From the NCBI GenBank assembly GCA_045631305.1, contig JAZQUM010000117.1:1-10195 (forward strand): DNA of 10,195 nucleotides, read 5' to 3'. Made by a program: the position numbers and the translations under genes. Within the stretch, counting starts at the first letter, position 1. The number at the start of each line of letters is the position of its first letter. This DNA comes from JAZQUM01 sp045631305. Its GTDB lineage: Bacteria; Bacillota; Clostridia; Oscillospirales; Oscillospiraceae. Positions 1-6,364 of the stretch are shown piece by piece. Under the pieces are notes generated by a model. The model searched no databases, was not told the origin of the DNA, and worked only from the letters and a program-made list of their open reading frames with translations.

Positions 1-2169
1 GCCGATGCCCGCCTGATCCGCTCCGCCAGTTTGAAGAGTGAAGAATCTGCCCTGACGGGGGAATCCGTTCCCTCCGAAAAGGATGCTTCCGCCGTGGTGG
101 ATGAAAAGGCACCTCTGGGCGACAGAACCAACATGGTCTTCTCCGGTTGCTCCATTACCAACGGCACCGCCAATGCCATCGTTACCGCCACGGGCATGGA
201 CACTGAAATGGGTAAGATCGCCCATCTGCTGGAAGGCGAAAGCGAAACGCAGACGCCCCTGCAGAAGAACATGGCAAAGCTGGGCAAGAGCCTTGGTATT
301 CTGGCTCTCGGCGCCTGCGCCATCATTTTTGTGGTAGGTCTTCTCAACGGCATTCCCGTGATGGAAATCTTCATGACGGCGGTATCTCTTGCGGTTTCTG
401 CTATCCCTGAAGGCCTGCCTGCTACCGTTACCATTGTGCTTTCCATCGGCGTGCAGCGCATGGTAAAGAAGAATGCTATTATCCGCCGCCTGCCTGCTGT
501 GGAAACCCTTGGCAGTGCCAGCGTGATTTGTTCCGATAAGACCGGCACTCTGACCCAGAACCGCATGACTCTGGTAAAGGCCTGGATGGAAAAGGAAGAT
601 ATCAGCGAAGATATTTCCGCAAACAATTCCGAAGTGATCCGCCGCCTGCTTACCTATGCTACCCTCTGCTCCGATGGCAGCATCGTGGTGAAGGAAGACG
701 GTGTGCAGCACATCGGTGACCCCACGGAAACCGCTATCGTTTATGCCGCTTATGAAAACGGCATGACCAAGGAAGCTCTGGGCGCAACTTATCCCCGCGT
801 GGCAGAACTGCCCTTCGACTCCGACCGCAAGCTCATGACCACCGTTCATGAAGTGAACGGCAAGTATCTTGTTATCACCAAGGGTGCATTCGATATGCTC
901 TCTTCCCGCTGCACCGCAGGGGACACCGAAAAGGCTGCTGAGATCAACCGCGCTATGAGCGAAGGCGCGCTGCGCGTGCTGGCTGTTGCCTGCAAAGAAC
1001 TTGCAGAAATGCCTGCTGAAATTACCTTTGAAGCGCTGGAATCCGGCCTTACCTTCCTGGGCCTTGTGGGCATGATCGATCCTCCCCGTCCCGAAGCCAA
1101 GGCTGCTGTTGCTACCTGCCGCGCTGCAGGTATCCGTCCTGTGATGATCACGGGTGACCATGTGGTGACCGCCTCTGCCATTGCCCGTGAACTTGGCATT
1201 CTGAAAGATGGCGACCGTGCTGTTACCGGCGCAGAGCTGGATGCCATGAGCGAAGAAGAACTCAACGCGCAGGTAGAAGATATCTCTGTCTATGCCCGCG
1301 TTTCTCCCGAAAACAAGATCCGCATCGTAAAAGCTTGGCAGGCAAAAGGCCAGGTAGTTTCCATGACCGGTGACGGCGTGAACGACGCTCCTGCTCTTAA
1401 GGCTGCCGATATTGGCTGCGCTATGGGCATTACCGGTACCGACGTTGCCAAGGGCGCTTCCGATATGACTCTGACCGACGATAACTTTGCTACCATTGTA
1501 GATGCTGTTCGTGAAGGCCGCGGTATTTATGCCAACATCAAAAAGGTGGTTGGCTTCCTGCTGGGCACCAACATCGGTGAAGTGGTGGCAGTATTTATGG
1601 CTATGCTGCTTTGGCACAAATCTCCTCTGCTTTCCATGCAGCTTCTGTGGATCAATCTCGTTACCGACTCTCTGCCCGCTATCGCACTGGGCATGGAAGA
1701 AGTAGAAGCAGGCGTGATGCAGCAAAAGCCCAAGCCCAAGGAAGAGGGCTTCTTTGCCCACGGCTTCGGTGTGCGCACGGTGCTGCAGGGCGCTATGTTC
1801 GGTACGTTGAGCCTGATTGCTTTCCGTATTGGTGAAATTGCAACGGGTACGCTGGAAGGCGGCCGTACCATGGCATTTTTGGTGCTGGCACTTTCCCAGA
1901 TTGTGCAGGCATTCAATATGCGCTCCGACCGCTCCCTCTTTAAGATCGGTATGTTCAGCAACTCCAAGCTGAACTGGGCGGCTCTTGCGGCTCTGGTTCT
2001 GGTGGCGCTGGTGGCATTTACGCCCCTTTCCACCGTTTTCCAGCTGACAAGCCTTCCTGCAAAGCTGTATCTTGTTGCTTTGGGCCTCATTCTCGTGCCT
2101 CTGGTGGTAATGGAACTCTTCAAGGCTGTGGGTCTGATCCGTCACCACAGTGACAAGGAAAAAGCCTGA
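1..2169 (+). CDS. Calcium-transporting P-type ATPase (type IIA, SERCA/PMR1-like), 5'-truncated by the window edge
   Basis: This is an ATP-driven membrane cation pump, most likely exporting Ca2+. The reading frame is open from base 1, so the true start lies upstream; 722 residues are present and roughly the first 150 (first membrane hairpin, start of the actuator domain) are missing. Numbering from base 1, visible motifs are TGES (19-22, actuator loop), PEGLP in TM4 (E137), DKTGTLT (phosphorylated D179), KGA in the nucleotide-binding domain (K294), DPPR (360), TGD (384) and TGDGVND (456-462). TM5 carries N524 and E527; TM6 carries N552, T555 and D556. E137 to D179 is 42 residues and N524 to N552 is 28, the same spacings as E309-D351 and N768-N796 of SERCA, which supports Ca2+ specificity. 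The residue aligning with SERCA E908 is Q633. The stop is 38 bases before the next gene's preferred start, suggesting cotranscription. Family is certain; the ion is inferred. Confidence 0.95.
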   Translation, partial: ADARLIRSASLKSEESALTGESVPSEKDASAVVDEKAPLGDRTNMVFSGCSITNGTANAIVTATGMDTEMGKIAHLLEGESETQTPLQKNMAKLGKSLGILALGACAIIFVVGLLNGIPVMEIFMTAVSLAVSAIPEGLPATVTIVLSIGVQRMVKKNAIIRRLPAVETLGSASVICSDKTGTLTQNRMTLVKAWMEKEDISEDISANNSEVIRRLLTYATLCSDGSIVVKEDGVQHIGDPTETAIVYAAYENGMTKEALGATYPRVAELPFDSDRKLMTTVHEVNGKYLVITKGAFDMLSSRCTAGDTEKAAEINRAMSEGALRVLAVACKELAEMPAEITFEALESGLTFLGLVGMIDPPRPEAKAAVATCRAAGIRPVMITGDHVVTASAIARELGILKDGDRAVTGAELDAMSEEELNAQVEDISVYARVSPENKIRIVKAWQAKGQVVSMTGDGVNDAPALKAADIGCAMGITGTDVAKGASDMTLTDDNFATIVDAVREGRGIYANIKKVVGFLLGTNIGEVVAVFMAMLLWHKSPLLSMQLLWINLVTDSLPAIALGMEEVEAGVMQQKPKPKEEGFFAHGFGVRTVLQGAMFGTLSLIAFRIGEIATGTLEGGRTMAFLVLALSQIVQAFNMRSDRSLFKIGMFSNSKLNWAALAALVLVALVAFTPLSTVFQLTSLPAKLYLVALGLILVPLVVMELFKAVGLIRHHSDKEKA

Positions 2170-2207
2170 TGCGCACTGCGAAAATGTTCGCGGTGAAGGA
2201 GGACAAA

Positions 2208-3377
2208 ATGAAACTCTTTGATTTCAATGATGAAAAGACCCGCAAGGAACTGACAAAGTGGGTTCTTACCATTGCGGGTGCCTGTATCCTCATGTACCTT
2301 GCGCTGCGGCATTTGCCCGATCTTGCTGCTGCGGTGGCCTACCTTGCAGACATCCTGCTTCCTATCCTTATCGGTGCTGCGGTAGCGTTGGTTCTGAATG
2401 TGCCTTTGCGCATCTATGAGGCACATGTTTTGCCGAATGCTGCCAGCTATAAACTCCGTGTTTTGAGACGGGTGAGCGGCATCCTCTTTTCCATCATTTT
2501 GGTGCTGGGTATTTTTGTGGGTGCTGTTGCCATCGTCATCCCTACGCTGGCGGATGCCTGTGTGGTGGTGTACCATTTGGTGTTGGATCTGGTAGAAGAT
2601 ATCTCTGCTATGCGCATTGATCTCAGTCAGCTTCCCTTTGGTGCATATCTGCAGCAGCTGGATTGGAACAGCATCGTTACCAGACTGGAGGCATGGGCAA
2701 CCGTGCTGGCAGGGAATGTGATGGATGCAGTCTGGGGCTTTATAGGCAGCCTCGGCGGCGCGCTGATGGATCTGTTCGTGGGTGTTATTTTTGGTGTGTA
2801 TGTACTGGGCAGCAAAGAGAAACTGCAAAAACAGTTTATTCGCCTTGTAAAAGTGTGGCTGCCGGAAAAGTGCTGTTCTGCACTGCTGTACGGCGCTTCC
2901 GTTTGCTCGGAGACTTTCCATCTTTTCATTGCCGGCCAGACACTGGAAGCTGTAATCCTTGGCGGTCTCTGCGCGCTGGGCATGAGCCTTCTTAATATTC
3001 CCTATGCCGCCATGGTTGGCGTGTTAGTGGGCGTTACCGCGCTGATCCCCTATGTGGGTGCTTTTATCGGCATGGGCGTGGGTGCTTTCGTAATTTTGAC
3101 GGTAAGTCCCGTGAAGGCGCTGATTTTTGTCGTGTATCTGCTGGTTCTCCAGCAGGTTGAAGGCAATCTCATTTACCCCAAAGTGGTGGGTGCGAAATTG
3201 AATCTTCCTGCTATCTGGGTGCTGGCAGCCATTGCCGTGGGCGGTAATGTGGCAGGCCCTCTTGGAATGCTGGTGGCAGTTCCCGTGGCAGCTTCGGCCT
3301 ATATCATTTTGAAAGAAACTACCGCTAAAAGAGAAGAAAATTCTCACAAATGTGTTTGTTCTGAAGAAAAAGAGTAA
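2208..3377 (+). CDS. AI-2E family transporter (PerM/YdiK-like membrane protein)
   Basis: This is a polytopic inner-membrane protein of the AI-2E/PerM family (Pfam PF01594). Members have been linked to autoinducer-2 export, Na+/H+ antiport or unknown transport, so the substrate is open. With the chosen start the protein has 389 residues, normal for the family. It has a pair of N-terminal hydrophobic helices, a central soluble stretch, and a C-terminal half with family signatures: the GQ...ILGG region, LLNIPYA, LIPYVGA, QQVEGNLIYPKVVG, and a glycine-rich last helix ending in AVPVAA. I chose the ATG at 2208 because AAGGAGG lies five bases upstream (2196-2202). An in-frame ATG at 2169 overlaps the ATPase stop as TGATG but has no good ribosome site, and would add 13 residues. 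The gene probably follows the ATPase in one transcript. No terminator is visible after it; the rpsF promoter begins nine bases past its stop. Confidence 0.9.
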   Translation: MKLFDFNDEKTRKELTKWVLTIAGACILMYLALRHLPDLAAAVAYLADILLPILIGAAVALVLNVPLRIYEAHVLPNAASYKLRVLRRVSGILFSIILVLGIFVGAVAIVIPTLADACVVVYHLVLDLVEDISAMRIDLSQLPFGAYLQQLDWNSIVTRLEAWATVLAGNVMDAVWGFIGSLGGALMDLFVGVIFGVYVLGSKEKLQKQFIRLVKVWLPEKCCSALLYGASVCSETFHLFIAGQTLEAVILGGLCALGMSLLNIPYAAMVGVLVGVTALIPYVGAFIGMGVGAFVILTVSPVKALIFVVYLLVLQQVEGNLIYPKVVGAKLNLPAIWVLAAIAVGGNVAGPLGMLVAVPVAASAYIILKETTAKREENSHKCVCSEEKE

Positions 3378-3385
3378 AATTTTTC

Positions 3386-3413
3386 TTGACAATCCTTGTT
3401 TATTTGTTATAAT
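3386..3413 (+). promoter_or_regulatory. Strong sigma-A promoter of the rpsF-ssb-rpsR operon
   Basis: A perfect TTGACA (3386-3391) and a perfect TATAAT (3408-3413) are separated by 16 bases. An extended -10 TG lies at 3405-3406. This is near-consensus, as expected for a ribosomal-protein operon. Transcription should start at about 3419-3421, leaving a leader of roughly 78 bases before rpsF. Confidence 0.9.
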
Positions 3414-3419
3414 AATTAA

Positions 3420-3478
3420 GCTTGCGTTTAATGCGCAGGCATATCCTTGCTCACACCGAGGAGTGTGGGCCATAAGAC
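3420..3478 (+). promoter_or_regulatory. Structured rpsF leader, probable S6:S18-binding autoregulatory RNA
   Basis: Two hairpins are visible. The first pairs 3420-3426 with 3434-3440 (seven pairs including one G-U) and starts at or near the predicted transcript 5' end. The second pairs GCTCACAC (3449-3456) with GTGTGGGC (3463-3470), eight pairs with one G-U, and closes a six-base loop CGAGGA. A CCG triplet sits at the loop entry (3456-3458). Many bacteria carry a leader before rpsF in which a CCG-containing helix resembles the 16S site of the S6:S18 complex and mediates feedback control. Operon order and the CCG support that assignment here. I cannot confirm the full consensus by eye. Confidence 0.6.
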
Positions 3479-3497
3479 CAAAAGGAGGTGCAATGAA

Positions 3498-3794
3498 ATG
3501 GCTAAGATTACCGGCAACTACGAAGTCGTTTACATCCTGGACACTGCACTGAGTGAAGAGGCTACCGCCGCTATGGTAGGTAAGTTCACCGCTCTGGCAG
3601 AGGCTAACGGCTCCAACGTCGTAGTAGAAGAGTGGGGCAAGCAGCGTCTTGCTTACGCTATCGACTACAAGACCGAGGGTTACTATGTCCTGATGAACTT
3701 CACCAGCGAGCCCGCTTTCCCCAAGGAGCTCAACCGTGTGCTGGGTATCACCGAAGGCGTGATCCGCTCCATGATCATTTCCAAGGGCGAATAA
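3498..3794 (+). CDS. rpsF: 30S ribosomal protein S6
   Basis: S6 is a small-subunit protein that pairs with S18 on the platform of the 30S particle. The 98-residue product begins MAKITGNYEVVYILD and has the usual features: an opening beta strand, a conserved EEWGKQRLAYAI segment around residues 45-55, and a closing stretch through LGITEGVIRSMI. The length matches bacterial S6. The start at 3498 is set by AAGGAGGTG (3482-3490) and by homology. An ATG five bases earlier (3493) is in another frame, and an in-frame TTG at 3447 lies inside the leader hairpin. It is the first gene of the rpsF-ssb-rpsR operon, and its stop overlaps the ssb ribosome site. Confidence 0.98.
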   Translation: MAKITGNYEVVYILDTALSEEATAAMVGKFTALAEANGSNVVVEEWGKQRLAYAIDYKTEGYYVLMNFTSEPAFPKELNRVLGITEGVIRSMIISKGE

Positions 3795-3809
3795 GGAGGT
3801 TGCGCGATT

Positions 3810-4268
3810 ATGCTTAACCGCGTTATTCTTATGGGCCGTCTGGTTCGCGATCCCGAACTGCGCCGCACGCAGTCCGGCACTCCCGTGGCCAGCTTATCTC
3901 TCGCTGTGGAACGTGATTTTAAGAATCAGTCCACCGGCGAAAAGACCACGGATTTTATTGACATCGTAGCTTGGCGCAACACCGCTGAGTTCGTGTCCAA
4001 GTTCTTCGCCAAGGGCCGCATGGCTGTTGTGGAAGGTCGCTTGCAGATCCGTGAATGGAAAGATCAGAATGGCAACAACCGCCGCAGCGCGGAAGTTGTG
4101 GCTGACAACGTTTATTTCGGCGATTCCAAGCGCGATGGCGCACCCGCTTCCGGCGGTTATGACGCCCCCGCGTACTCCGCTCCTTCTATGGGCGGTTACG
4201 GTGCCCCCTCTATGGGCCAGTCCGATTTCTCTGAAATCGACGACGAAGACGGCGAACTGCCGTTCTAA
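3810..4268 (+). CDS. ssb: Single-stranded DNA-binding protein
   Basis: SSB coats single-stranded DNA during replication, repair and recombination and recruits partner proteins through its acidic tail. The 152-residue product begins MLNRVILMGRLVRDPELR and holds an OB fold over about residues 1-107, including the VEGRLQIREW strand. A flexible Gly/Ser/Ala/Tyr/Met linker follows at about 110-138. The tail ends in an acidic stretch closing with GELPF, the standard partner-docking tip (commonly DDDLPF). The ATG at 3810 follows AAGGAGGT (3793-3800), which overlaps the rpsF stop. The position between rpsF and rpsR is the classic Firmicutes arrangement. Confidence 0.98.
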   Translation: MLNRVILMGRLVRDPELRRTQSGTPVASLSLAVERDFKNQSTGEKTTDFIDIVAWRNTAEFVSKFFAKGRMAVVEGRLQIREWKDQNGNNRRSAEVVADNVYFGDSKRDGAPASGGYDAPAYSAPSMGGYGAPSMGQSDFSEIDDEDGELPF

Positions 4269-4271
4269 GAA

Positions 4272-4289
4272 TTGGGAAAAACTTCCCAA
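4272..4289 (+). other. Perfect short hairpin between ssb and rpsR
   Basis: TTGGGAA (4272-4278) and TTCCCAA (4283-4289) form a seven-pair stem around an AAAC loop, three bases after the ssb stop. It lacks an adjacent U-run, so it is unlikely to be a strong terminator. It may protect or process the mRNA between ssb and rpsR. Function is inferred only. Confidence 0.5.
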
Positions 4290-4336
4290 GGTGAAATTCA
4301 CTTGACATTTTAATTCTAATAAGGAGGAACCTATCC

Positions 4337-4591
4337 ATGGCTATGGAACGTGATAACGCAAGACCCGCTCGTCCCATGAACCGCAAACGCCGCAAGGTTT
4401 GCCAGTTCTGCGTTGACAAGTGCGAATGCATCGATTACAAGGATGCAGCTAAGCTGCGCCGCTTCATCTCCGAGCGCTCCAAGATTCTGCCCCGCCGTAC
4501 CACCGGTACCTGCGCAATGCATCAGCGTCAGCTGACCCTGGCAATCAAGCGCGCTCGCCAGATCGCTCTGCTGCCCTTCATCACTGAATAA
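4337..4591 (+). CDS. rpsR: 30S ribosomal protein S18
   Basis: S18 binds 16S rRNA as a partner of S6 in the 30S platform. The 84-residue product has a basic N-terminus, a cysteine cluster CQFCVDKCECIDYKD at about residues 22-36 (the Zn-ribbon-like C+ form), then the hallmark LRRFISERSKILPRRTTGTC block and a basic C-terminal helix containing KRARQIALLPF. The ATG at 4337 follows AAGGAGG (4321-4327). An in-frame ATG two codons later (4343) is possible but further from the ribosome site. It is the last gene of its operon and is followed closely by a strong terminator. Confidence 0.98.
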   Translation: MAMERDNARPARPMNRKRRKVCQFCVDKCECIDYKDAAKLRRFISERSKILPRRTTGTCAMHQRQLTLAIKRARQIALLPFITE

Positions 4592-4613
4592 GCAGTAAGC
4601 TGAAAAAGCAATA

Positions 4614-4647
4614 AAAGAACCTGTCCTTTTGGACAGGTTCTTTTTTT
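4614..4647. terminator. Bidirectional intrinsic terminator between rpsR and the nadM-like gene
   Basis: The arm 4614-4626 pairs with 4631-4643 around a TTTT loop. Its core is GAACCTGTCC/GGACAGGTTC, followed by seven T on the plus strand (4641-4647). Read on the minus strand the same stem is followed by TTTT-A-T, so it should also stop the convergent gene, whose stop codon overlaps its edge. Confidence 0.92.
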
Positions 4648-5191
4648 ATTTGATTTTTCCTTCAAGATTGTGGTCGGTAATAAAGCGGTAAACAGATTCC
4701 GGCACCAGTTCCCGCCAGTTTTCACCCTCAGCCATGCGGCGGCGCACCTCTGTGCCGCTGGTGAAGCGCTCTGCATCTGTCCGTTCCCACATGACCTCTG
4801 TTTCGCAGCCGAGATTTTGCAGCATGCGCAGTTTTTCCCGGCCCCAGTCGTCATATACCGTCACATAAAACTTGGCGCTTTGGGGCACATATTGCAAAAG
4901 AAGCTCCGGACGGTTTACAGGGAAGGGAACGATTTCAAACTCCTCCCGCTTTACGCCTGCTTCCAGCATGGCAAGGCGGATCATTTCATAGCGCTCAAAA
5001 AAGGAGAAGGGATTGGCGTCCTTTTCCGAGCGGTGGGGGCAGGCGGCAGAAAATGCAGTGCAGTCCTCGTCGGGATTGGAAATACCGATAATAAGCCGCT
5101 GACAGCGCTTTTTACCGGCCAAAAGATACTCCATATGTCCATGATGCAGCATCTGAAAGCGGCCGTGGATCACGCCGATGGGATCAAGCAT
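4646..5191 (-). CDS. NadM-like nucleotidyltransferase (nicotinamide/nicotinate-nucleotide adenylyltransferase family)
   Basis: This is a cytosolic HxGH-superfamily nucleotidyltransferase that joins a nucleotide monophosphate to ATP with release of pyrophosphate. The closest family I recognise is the NadM type, which makes NAD or its deamido form. The 181-residue product opens IGVIHGRFQMLHHGHMEYL; H16 and H19 form the HxGH catalytic motif just after the GRFQ strand. The second signature, SGTEVRR (145-151), matches the ISxTxxR phosphate-binding motif. Two segments, ANPFSFFERYEMIRLAML and VYDDWGREKL, look typical of a bacterial NadM-like subgroup. The ATG at 5191 follows GAGGTG at a five-base spacing. 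It lies 39 bases after the DUF2812 stop, probably in one transcript with padR. The superfamily is sure; the exact substrate is not. Confidence 0.82.
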   Translation of the reverse strand: MLDPIGVIHGRFQMLHHGHMEYLLAGKKRCQRLIIGISNPDEDCTAFSAACPHRSEKDANPFSFFERYEMIRLAMLEAGVKREEFEIVPFPVNRPELLLQYVPQSAKFYVTVYDDWGREKLRMLQNLGCETEVMWERTDAERFTSGTEVRRRMAEGENWRELVPESVYRFITDHNLEGKIK

Positions 5192-5230
5192 AGCAACACC
5201 TCAAAAAGTGATTTTCTATAGTATAACACT

Positions 5231-5770
5231 TTATTCGAAGATTTGCTGCTCTTTTTTCAGCGCTTTGATCTTCTTGTGGATGGGCAGCGCGCCAAGGCAG
5301 CACAGTGCGCCCAGAGCGAGGTTGATGATGCCGATGAGGTTGCCGTCAAAATGGTGCCAGAAGAAAAGCCCCACATTCTGCAAACCAATGAAGAGGTTCA
5401 AAATGCCGATGGGCAGCATCAAACCAATGATGCGTTTGAGATGCGCAATGCGGGAAGCATTGTCGGAAAAGAGGGCGAAAGGACCGTCTGCCGCCTTTTT
5501 GCGGAAATAGACCCAGCGAAGATAGTTGCCCACCTGCTCGGCACCGGTTTCTTCAATGAAGCGAATGTAATTTTCGCTTTCGGGATGGGATTTGGGGTGC
5601 TGCAAAAGCTCAAAGTGAACAGCATATTCACCGGGAAGACTTTCTTCAAACTCATATTTGGCAAAGCCTACGCCCACCAGCGCAAGGCCCTTGGCGGCCA
5701 TTTCGTTGAGCCATTTTTCTTCTTTTTCATAGTCCCAGGTCCAGAACCACTTTCGAATGGTTTTTCTCAT
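5231..5770 (-). CDS. DUF2812 domain membrane protein, partner of the PadR regulator
   Basis: The 179-residue product opens MRKTIRKWFWTWDYEKEEKWLNEM, the characteristic start of DUF2812 proteins. Their function is unknown, and they are usually encoded beside PadR repressors. The soluble domain spans about residues 8-95 and includes AAKGLALVGV and a GNYLRWVYFRK stretch. Two hydrophobic segments follow at about 113-137 and 146-166, then a short basic tail. The ATG at 5770 is supported by GGAGG nine bases upstream; that ribosome site lies within the last codons of padR, so translation is probably coupled. A start 15 codons upstream is open but lies inside padR. The product may be an envelope component whose level is tied to PadR control. 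Confidence 0.85.
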   Translation of the reverse strand: MRKTIRKWFWTWDYEKEEKWLNEMAAKGLALVGVGFAKYEFEESLPGEYAVHFELLQHPKSHPESENYIRFIEETGAEQVGNYLRWVYFRKKAADGPFALFSDNASRIAHLKRIIGLMLPIGILNLFIGLQNVGLFFWHHFDGNLIGIINLALGALCCLGALPIHKKIKALKKEQQIFE

Positions 5771-5774
5771 AATT

Positions 5775-6077
5775 TTATTCCTCCATGATGCGCTTGCCGT
5801 TTTCCAGAAGTTCACTCAAACGGAGCAGCTCCTGACGCAAGGTTTCCAGCCCTGCAGGGGTGATTTCATATTCCTTCTTGCGGTCTTCTTCGGGAAGAGC
5901 GCGGATCCAGCCCTTTTCCAAAAGCGTATTCAGTGCGCCGTACAGTGTGCCGGCGGCAAGGCGCACCCGGCCGTGGGACAAGGATTCTACATTTTGAATG
6001 ATGCCATAGCCGTGCAGGGGTGTTTTCAGGGAGAGCAGGATATAAAAGACCGCTTCTGTCAATGCGGGATTTGCCAT
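5775..6077 (-). CDS. PadR family transcriptional regulator
   Basis: This is a winged-helix repressor of the PadR family. Members bind palindromic operators as dimers, often in their own promoter, and release on binding small molecules or other stress signals. The 100-residue length fits the short PadR-s2 group, which has a winged helix plus one C-terminal dimerisation helix. Signatures are LTEAVFYILLSL, the HGYGI turn, and the recognition region LAAGTLYGALNTLLEKGWI, followed by the wing KKEYEITPAG. The C-terminal helix runs from about residue 77 to 98. The ATG at 6077 follows AAAGGAGGT at good spacing. It is the first gene of a leftward unit with DUF2812. Two matched palindromes in its promoter strongly suggest autorepression. 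Confidence 0.93.
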   Translation of the reverse strand: MANPALTEAVFYILLSLKTPLHGYGIIQNVESLSHGRVRLAAGTLYGALNTLLEKGWIRALPEEDRKKEYEITPAGLETLRQELLRLSELLENGKRIMEE

Positions 6078-6110
6078 TAGAGATACCTCCTTTTATCAGT
6101 CGGTTGCCGT

Positions 6111-6155
6111 TATATCGGCCATCGATATATATACTATATCGTCTCCCGATATAGT
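6111..6155. promoter_or_regulatory. Tandem PadR operators (two TATATCG-N5-CGATATA palindromes)
   Basis: Site 1 is TATATCG (6111-6117), spacer GCCAT, CGATATA (6123-6129). Site 2 is ACTATATCG (6133-6141), spacer TCTCC, CGATATAGT (6147-6155), with nine-base arms. The core arms and five-base spacers are the same and the centres are 24 bases apart. Site 2 covers the promoter spacer and -10 element; site 1 covers the transcription start. Binding at either would block RNA polymerase. Binding by this PadR is inferred from position and symmetry. Confidence 0.8.
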
Positions 6156-6161
6156 TGTCAA
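6133..6161 (-). promoter_or_regulatory. padR promoter (sigma-A)
   Basis: On the minus strand TTGACA (6161-6156) and TATAGT (6138-6133) are separated by exactly 17 bases, one mismatch from consensus. Transcription should start at about 6126, giving a leader of some 50 bases to padR. Confidence 0.85.
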
Positions 6162-6223
6162 GGGTATGTGTAAAAAAATAGAGAAATTTCAAAAAATTTA
6201 TAAAAACTTTGTGCTGTTTTTTC

Positions 6224-6252
6224 TTGCACAGGGAAAGTGAGAGTGCTATAAT
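6224..6252 (+). promoter_or_regulatory. purC promoter (sigma-A)
   Basis: TTGCAC (6224-6229), a 17-base spacer and a perfect TATAAT (6247-6252). Transcription should start at about 6259, leaving a leader of about 106 bases before purC. Confidence 0.85.
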
Positions 6253-6271
6253 TACCAACGTAAAAATGAGG

Positions 6272-6341
6272 AAGTTTTTTCTTTTTCTGAGAAAACGACG
6301 GAAAACTTTTGAGCATATTAAAAATTTTCTGCTAAGCAGAA
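6272..6341 (+). promoter_or_regulatory. Structured purC leader of unknown role
   Basis: AAGTTTT (6272-6278) pairs with AAAACTT (6302-6308) and encloses a small TTTTC-TGA-GAAAA hairpin (about 6283-6295). A perfect palindrome TTCTGCT-A-AGCAGAA follows at 6327-6341, ending eleven bases before the ribosome site. I do not see the conserved bases of a purine or other known riboswitch. The nested A/T-rich stems would be weak. Confidence 0.4.
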
Positions 6342-6364
6342 GTTATCAAATGGGAGGAACACCT

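Noticed and set aside
1527..2123. Long open frame on the minus strand inside the P-type ATPase
   Set aside because: It is antisense to a gene with full family motifs; its composition (Ser, Thr, Arg, Pro rich) is that of a shadow frame.
3024..3473. Minus-strand frame across the AI-2E gene end and rpsF leader
   Set aside because: It runs across a strong promoter and leader hairpin, has no family resemblance, and the plus strand holds the real gene.
4302..4307. A perfect TTGACA before rpsR, possible separate promoter
   Set aside because: At 15-19 bases downstream there is only the AAGGAGG ribosome site and no -10-like hexamer.
6266..6364. In-frame N-terminal extension of purC from the ATG at 6266
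   Set aside because: It has no ribosome site and codes for a Lys/Phe-rich stretch unlike PurC, whereas 6365 has GGAGG and a typical PurC start.
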